From Macquaria australasica (lineage: Eukaryota; Chordata; Actinopteri; Centrarchiformes; Percichthyidae): 64,000 nucleotides of DNA. Under the pieces are notes generated by a model. The model was not told the DNA's origin. It saw nothing but the letters and a program-made list of their open reading frames with translations, and did not search any database. The translations under genes were made by a program, and so were the position numbers. Each line of letters opens with the position of its first letter. The first letter of the stretch is position 1. The stretch is from NCBI GenBank assembly GCA_005408345.1, contig SEMN01000581.1:186001-250000 (forward strand). The letters are read 5' to 3'. This document shows positions 60,155-64,000 of this stretch, one piece after another.

Positions 60155-60976
60155 GTAAGTCTAATTTATTTAGATTTGTGTGTTTAAAATGTCTACATTT
60201 GAGGAACATTTTTATTTCTTTTTCTGATGTCAAATATGAAAAAAAAAACGTTCTCTGTGGGATAAATGCGTGCCGCTCAAACCCTCTCAATATGTCAGCA
60301 ATGGGCACAGTCCCAATTCTCCCTCTTCCCCTTGCTCTCACAGTTGCTTTCCTAAATAACTTGAATGTGCTGCTTAGCGGTGGTGGTGTTGCTGCTAGCT
60401 CCAAATTAGACCTCCATGAAAAAGAGAACTGCAGCCCTTTGACTTTGATTATGTTGAATATGCTGAGAGGGGAAGAATATAGTCGTGATGCTGTCTTAGA
60501 CATTTTCCAAAACGATGCTTCATGGTTTGGATGTCGGGAAAAGATGCATACATGTGCAGCAGTTCACGGGTTTGAGTAATTTCCAAAGCATATGCTACTT
60601 TTCCTGCAGTATTAAATAATCTGCATCAAACGTGCGTTGTCCAATGATTAGGGTGAATCCTGTCAAAGCCAAAGCTGCAATGATTCTAATAAAAAAGCGC
60701 AATAATTACAAATGTGTATAATTAGCATAATAATTTGCATATTGGTATATCTACAGCAAAAGGTAATAACACCATCCTTCATGTGGTTTTTAGATTTTAA
60801 GAAAGCAATTGCAATTTCAGTATAATCAATATCAAATATTCATTTTGATGGTTTGTTTTCTGTGTGTTTGTGTGTGTGTGCATGTGAACATGCTTCTCTG
60901 GGCTTGTTTGCACATAACGTACGCCTGTGTGTGTGTGAATGTTTGTGCATACACCTGTCTTTTTTTTTCTCCAAAG
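60155..60976 (+). other. slitrk4: 5' UTR intron of slitrk4
   Basis: An 822-bp interval begins with the consensus donor GTAAGT at 60155 and ends with a T-rich tract followed by CCAAAG at 60971-60976. Splicing would leave a 42-nt leader (60977-61018) before the ATG. The long ORFs crossing this interval show no recognisable domain and are treated as chance. GT-repeat tracts lie at about 60862-60882 and 60927-60940. Confidence 0.6.
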
Positions 60977-61018
60977 GTTACTAAATGGTTTTCTGGGGGA
61001 GGATTTCTAACCGGCGAG

Positions 61019-63610
61019 ATGCTGCTCGTACTCCTACTGGCAGCCTTTTCTTCATCCATCTCCGGCTCCCTCTCCTCCTCCCTCTCCTCCCCCTCCATGT
61101 CGGACGGACCCCAGATGGCAGACCCGTCCGCCTCGGACTTGATGGCCGAGACCTGCAGCGCCTGCTCCTGCATGTCAGTGGAAAACGTGCTGTACGTCAA
61201 CTGCGAGAAGATCACTGTCTATCGACCCACGCAGCTCATCCCGCCAGCCTCGTCCCTATACCATCTGAACTTCCAGAACAACTTCTTAATCATACTATAC
61301 CCAAACTCGTTCCTCAACTTCACCCATGCTGTGTCACTGCAGCTGGGGAACAATAAACTGCAGAACATTGAAGGTGGAGCGTTCATGGGGATGAGCTCAT
61401 TAAAACAGCTGCACCTGAACAATAATGAGTTAAAGGTGCTGCGAGCAGACACTTTCCAAGGGATAGAAAACTTGGAATACCTTCAGGCTGATTACAACTT
61501 GATAAAATACATTGAGAAGGGAGCATTTAACAAACTGCACAAGCTTAAAGTGCTCATCCTGAATGATAATCTCATACAGGCACTTCCTGACAACATATTT
61601 CGCTTTGCCTCGCTCACACACCTGGATATAAGGGGAAACAGGATTCAGAAGCTTCCTTATTTGGGGGTTCTGGAGCATATTGGGCGTATTGTAGAGCTGC
61701 AGCTGGATGACAACCCCTGGAATTGTACCTGTGATTTAGCACCTCTCAAGGCATGGCTTGAAAACATGCCCTATAATATTTTTATCGGTGAGGCCATATG
61801 TGAAACACCAAGTGACTTGTACGGGAGGCTCCTGAAAGAAACCAACAAACAGGAGCTTTGTCCCATGGGAACAGGAAGTGACTTTGATGTTAGGATGCCG
61901 CCAGCTCCGCCTGATAATGGGCAGTCACCCTCCAAAATGTCCCCAACTACCGTGGCTCCCGTAGCCACAAAAGCGCCAAAAACCACTGACTCATCTAAGA
62001 TTTACGGTAATGGTATTGTGGCTGGTTTACCCCCTTTTGGAAGAAATAGCCAGATTGTTTCCTTTCAGACACGGACCCCTCCATTGTTGTGTCCACAGCC
62101 CTGCAGCTGTAAAGCCCACCCTTCTGACTTTGGCATCAGTGTCAGCTGTCAGGAGAGGAATATTAAAAATTTAGCTGATCTCATTCCCAAACCCCCAAAT
62201 GCCAAGAAACTTCACCTGAGTGGGAATTACATCCGTGACATAAGCCCAACTGATTTCCAAGGATTTGAGGGCTTAGATTTGCTACATCTTGGCAGCAATC
62301 AAATTGTCACAGTCCAGAAAGGTGTGTTTGCTAACCTCACTAACTTGAGGAGACTGTATTTAAATGGAAACCAGCTCGAACAGTTACACCCAGAGATGTT
62401 TTTGGGCCTCTCAAACCTACAGTACCTATATTTGGAATACAATGCCATAAAAGAAATATTAGCGGGCACGTTTGACTCCATGCCGAACCTACAACTCCTG
62501 TATCTCAACAACAATGTTCTGCGGAGTCTCCCCGCCTACGTGTTTTCGGGTGTCTCTTTAGCCAGGCTGAATCTGAAAAACAACCACTTCATGACCCTGC
62601 CAGTGAGTGGTGTCTTGGACCAGCTGCGATCATTGACCCAGATAGACCTGGAAGGGAACCCGTGGGAGTGTTCCTGCGATCTTGTCGCCCTCAAACTCTG
62701 GCTAGAGAAGCTAAGTGATGGAGTGGCTGCCAAAGAGGTGAAATGTGCCTCCCCTGTGCAGTTCTCCAACATAGAGCTGCGCCTCTTGAAAAATGAGATC
62801 CTGTGTCCTAAGCTTGTTGCGAGACCTCCGTTTATTTTCACTAGCGCCACCCCTGTGTTGACCTCAGTGTCGCCTGCCGGAGTTGGCAAAGCACCACCGG
62901 GAGGGCCTGTGCCTCTCTCCATCATGATCCTCAGCATCCTTGTAGTACTTATCCTTACTGTGTTTGTGGCCTTCTGCCTTCTAGTCTTTGTTCTGAGGCG
63001 GAATAAAAAACCAGTGGGCAGGCAGGAGGGGCTTGGGAATCAGGAGTGCGGCTCCATGTCGTTGCAGCTCCGCAGACACAGCCACAAATCCGGCAAAAAA
63101 GGCTCAATTCCCGGAGACGACTTGGGAGGTGAGACATTCATCCCCCAGACCATCGAGCACATTGGCAAGAGCCACACCTGTGGGATCGGACGTTCCTCAG
63201 ACATGGACGCTGGGTTCAAGTTTGCAGACTCACAGAGGCAGAAGATCATCCTCCGGAACAGCGCCGACAAGGATAAAGACTCGCTTTCAACACTGGAGCG
63301 CAACAAACGCCTCAGCACCATCGACGAACTCGAGGAGTTCCTCCCCCACAGAGAGCCCAGCATGTTCATCCAGAACTTCCTGGACAGCAAAAGAGATTTC
63401 AGCAGTATAGGGATGGGCGGGTACGAAATCCGCTACCCGGAGAAAACGCTGGATAAAAAGATGAAGAAGTCGTCGCTTATAGGCGGGAACCACAGTAAGA
63501 TCGTGGTGGAGCAGAGAAAAAGTGAGTATTACGAGCTGAAAGCCAAGCTCCAAGGAACGCCTGATTACCTGCAGGTGCTCGAGGAGCAGACTGCGCTGAG
63601 TAAAATGTAG
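61019..63610 (+). CDS. slitrk4: SLITRK4-like neuronal LRR transmembrane protein
   Basis: Predicted single-pass synaptic adhesion protein of 863 residues, intact from ATG to TAG. Visible in order: hydrophobic signal peptide (about 1-16), a Ser-rich spacer (12-28), LRRNT cysteines 46/49/51/62, a first LRR block (about 80-230), LRRCT cysteines 236/238/261/281, a Pro/Thr linker (290-350), a second LRRNT (358/362/364/377), a second LRR block (about 395-545), LRRCT cysteines 551/553/576/596, one membrane helix (about 632-659), basic stop-transfer residues, then a cytoplasmic tail ending in a Trk-like Tyr motif (PDYLQVLEEQ, 848-857). Family knowledge: SLITRKs are postsynaptic partners of presynaptic LAR-type phosphatases and have one coding exon. 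The first LRR block, juxtamembrane segment and tail resemble recalled SLITRK4 more than SLITRK2 or others; human SLITRK4 is about 837 residues. The ATG at 61019 was chosen because it opens a signal peptide just after a splice acceptor (60975-60976). The reading frame stays open upstream to 60809, but that part is intron. The 3' UTR continues past the window. Confidence 0.93.
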   Translation: MLLVLLLAAFSSSISGSLSSSLSSPSMSDGPQMADPSASDLMAETCSACSCMSVENVLYVNCEKITVYRPTQLIPPASSLYHLNFQNNFLIILYPNSFLNFTHAVSLQLGNNKLQNIEGGAFMGMSSLKQLHLNNNELKVLRADTFQGIENLEYLQADYNLIKYIEKGAFNKLHKLKVLILNDNLIQALPDNIFRFASLTHLDIRGNRIQKLPYLGVLEHIGRIVELQLDDNPWNCTCDLAPLKAWLENMPYNIFIGEAICETPSDLYGRLLKETNKQELCPMGTGSDFDVRMPPAPPDNGQSPSKMSPTTVAPVATKAPKTTDSSKIYGNGIVAGLPPFGRNSQIVSFQTRTPPLLCPQPCSCKAHPSDFGISVSCQERNIKNLADLIPKPPNAKKLHLSGNYIRDISPTDFQGFEGLDLLHLGSNQIVTVQKGVFANLTNLRRLYLNGNQLEQLHPEMFLGLSNLQYLYLEYNAIKEILAGTFDSMPNLQLLYLNNNVLRSLPAYVFSGVSLARLNLKNNHFMTLPVSGVLDQLRSLTQIDLEGNPWECSCDLVALKLWLEKLSDGVAAKEVKCASPVQFSNIELRLLKNEILCPKLVARPPFIFTSATPVLTSVSPAGVGKAPPGGPVPLSIMILSILVVLILTVFVAFCLLVFVLRRNKKPVGRQEGLGNQECGSMSLQLRRHSHKSGKKGSIPGDDLGGETFIPQTIEHIGKSHTCGIGRSSDMDAGFKFADSQRQKIILRNSADKDKDSLSTLERNKRLSTIDELEEFLPHREPSMFIQNFLDSKRDFSSIGMGGYEIRYPEKTLDKKMKKSSLIGGNHSKIVVEQRKSEYYELKAKLQGTPDYLQVLEEQTALSKM

Positions 63611-64000
63611 GGATTGTTGTGTTTGATTTAGTGCATTGATTACACACATACACAAGGAAGTCAGACACACATACAGGCAGACAGACAGCCAAACACGTCT
63701 GCCTTTCTCCCGTTCTTTCTCCTCCTCTGGCCACACATGAACACCATTCAACCCCCCAGATCTCTTGCTTTGTCTTCATCTCCCTCTCTTCAGCCACACA
63801 TGCACACACACACTCCCACACACAGCAAAAAAAGTGCCTTCTGGAAATCCTTAATGACCAATGCAGAGATGGACAAAATGGCTCCACAGTACAAAAGCTA
63901 TTACTAGAATCAACGTGGATCTATTTCACAGTAAAAGACCTTTTGGATTATCCATGCCACTACATGTATGAATCCCACATACATACCACAGGACACCCTA
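63611..64000 (+). other. slitrk4: slitrk4 3' UTR, start only
   Basis: This is non-coding sequence after the TAG at 63608-63610, rich in short CA and CAGA runs. No AATAAA signal occurs before the window ends, so the 3' end of the transcript lies beyond it. Confidence 0.6.

Noticed and set aside
60073..60579. 168-codon plus-strand ORF crossing the slitrk4 donor site
   Set aside because: It has no domain or signal, and it reads straight through a strong splice donor into the intron.
60809..61018. 70-codon N-terminal extension of the slitrk4 ORF
   Set aside because: It lies mostly in a GT-repeat-rich intron ending at the acceptor 60975-60976, and the signal peptide begins at the ATG at 61019.

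Overview
This window looks like a stretch of a teleost fish genome, probably a spiny-rayed fish. The evidence is one vertebrate-specific single-coding-exon gene of the SLITRK family (best match slitrk4), AT-rich non-coding DNA with many CA/GT/TC microsatellites, and many short interspersed repeats of kinds familiar from teleost genomes. Species cannot be named. All family assignments rest on reading the sequence and on recalled family features; no database search was run.

Layout. 1-6900: non-coding DNA with old repeat fragments, including the decayed C-terminal end of an L1-type LINE (minus strand, about 5375-5994) and a perfect 22-bp hairpin at 6056-6106. 6910-10520: a nearly full-length L2/Rex1-like LINE (plus strand) with endonuclease and reverse transcriptase domains, a TTATC-repeat tail, a candidate target-site duplication and only three single-base frameshifts. 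10525-18250: more repeats, including a candidate solo LTR (16483-17927; TG...CA ends, 4-bp duplication) inserted inside an older repeat.

18540-28700: the most unusual part. Two decayed, tandem, multi-exon gene copies on the plus strand encode a protein with Cys4 zinc-ribbon segments, a segment resembling an RNase-H-fold DDE nuclease core (Asp in D-S-T-K-K and Asp in V-D-R-D-C-C), a Cys/Arg-rich conserved block and a C-terminal Cys motif. Copy A (19432-22574) has lost the putative catalytic exons, and a TA/GT microsatellite lies in their place. Copy B (22925-about 28680) keeps them but has frameshifts and a duplicated exon pair. tRNA-Ala and tRNA-Ser pseudogenes lie between the duplicated exons. 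A 262-bp segment upstream of copy A recurs inside copy B, with a 32-bp micro-inversion between the two.

28860-57800: no convincing protein-coding gene. This stretch holds interspersed repeats, three copies of a fold-back DNA element with TATGGAGTGAAAATAG termini (33611-34352, 39217-39815, 52538-53376), and a 976-bp PIF/Harbinger-type element (54261-55236) with remnants of both its Myb-like gene and, on the other strand, its transposase.

57800-64000: the slitrk4-like locus on the plus strand: a GC-rich, TATA-like promoter region, a long 5' untranslated exon, an intron at 60155-60976 and an uninterrupted 863-codon coding sequence (61019-63610). The 3' UTR runs off the window. This is the only gene here that looks intact and functional. 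The other protein-coding sequence is transposon-derived or pseudogenic.
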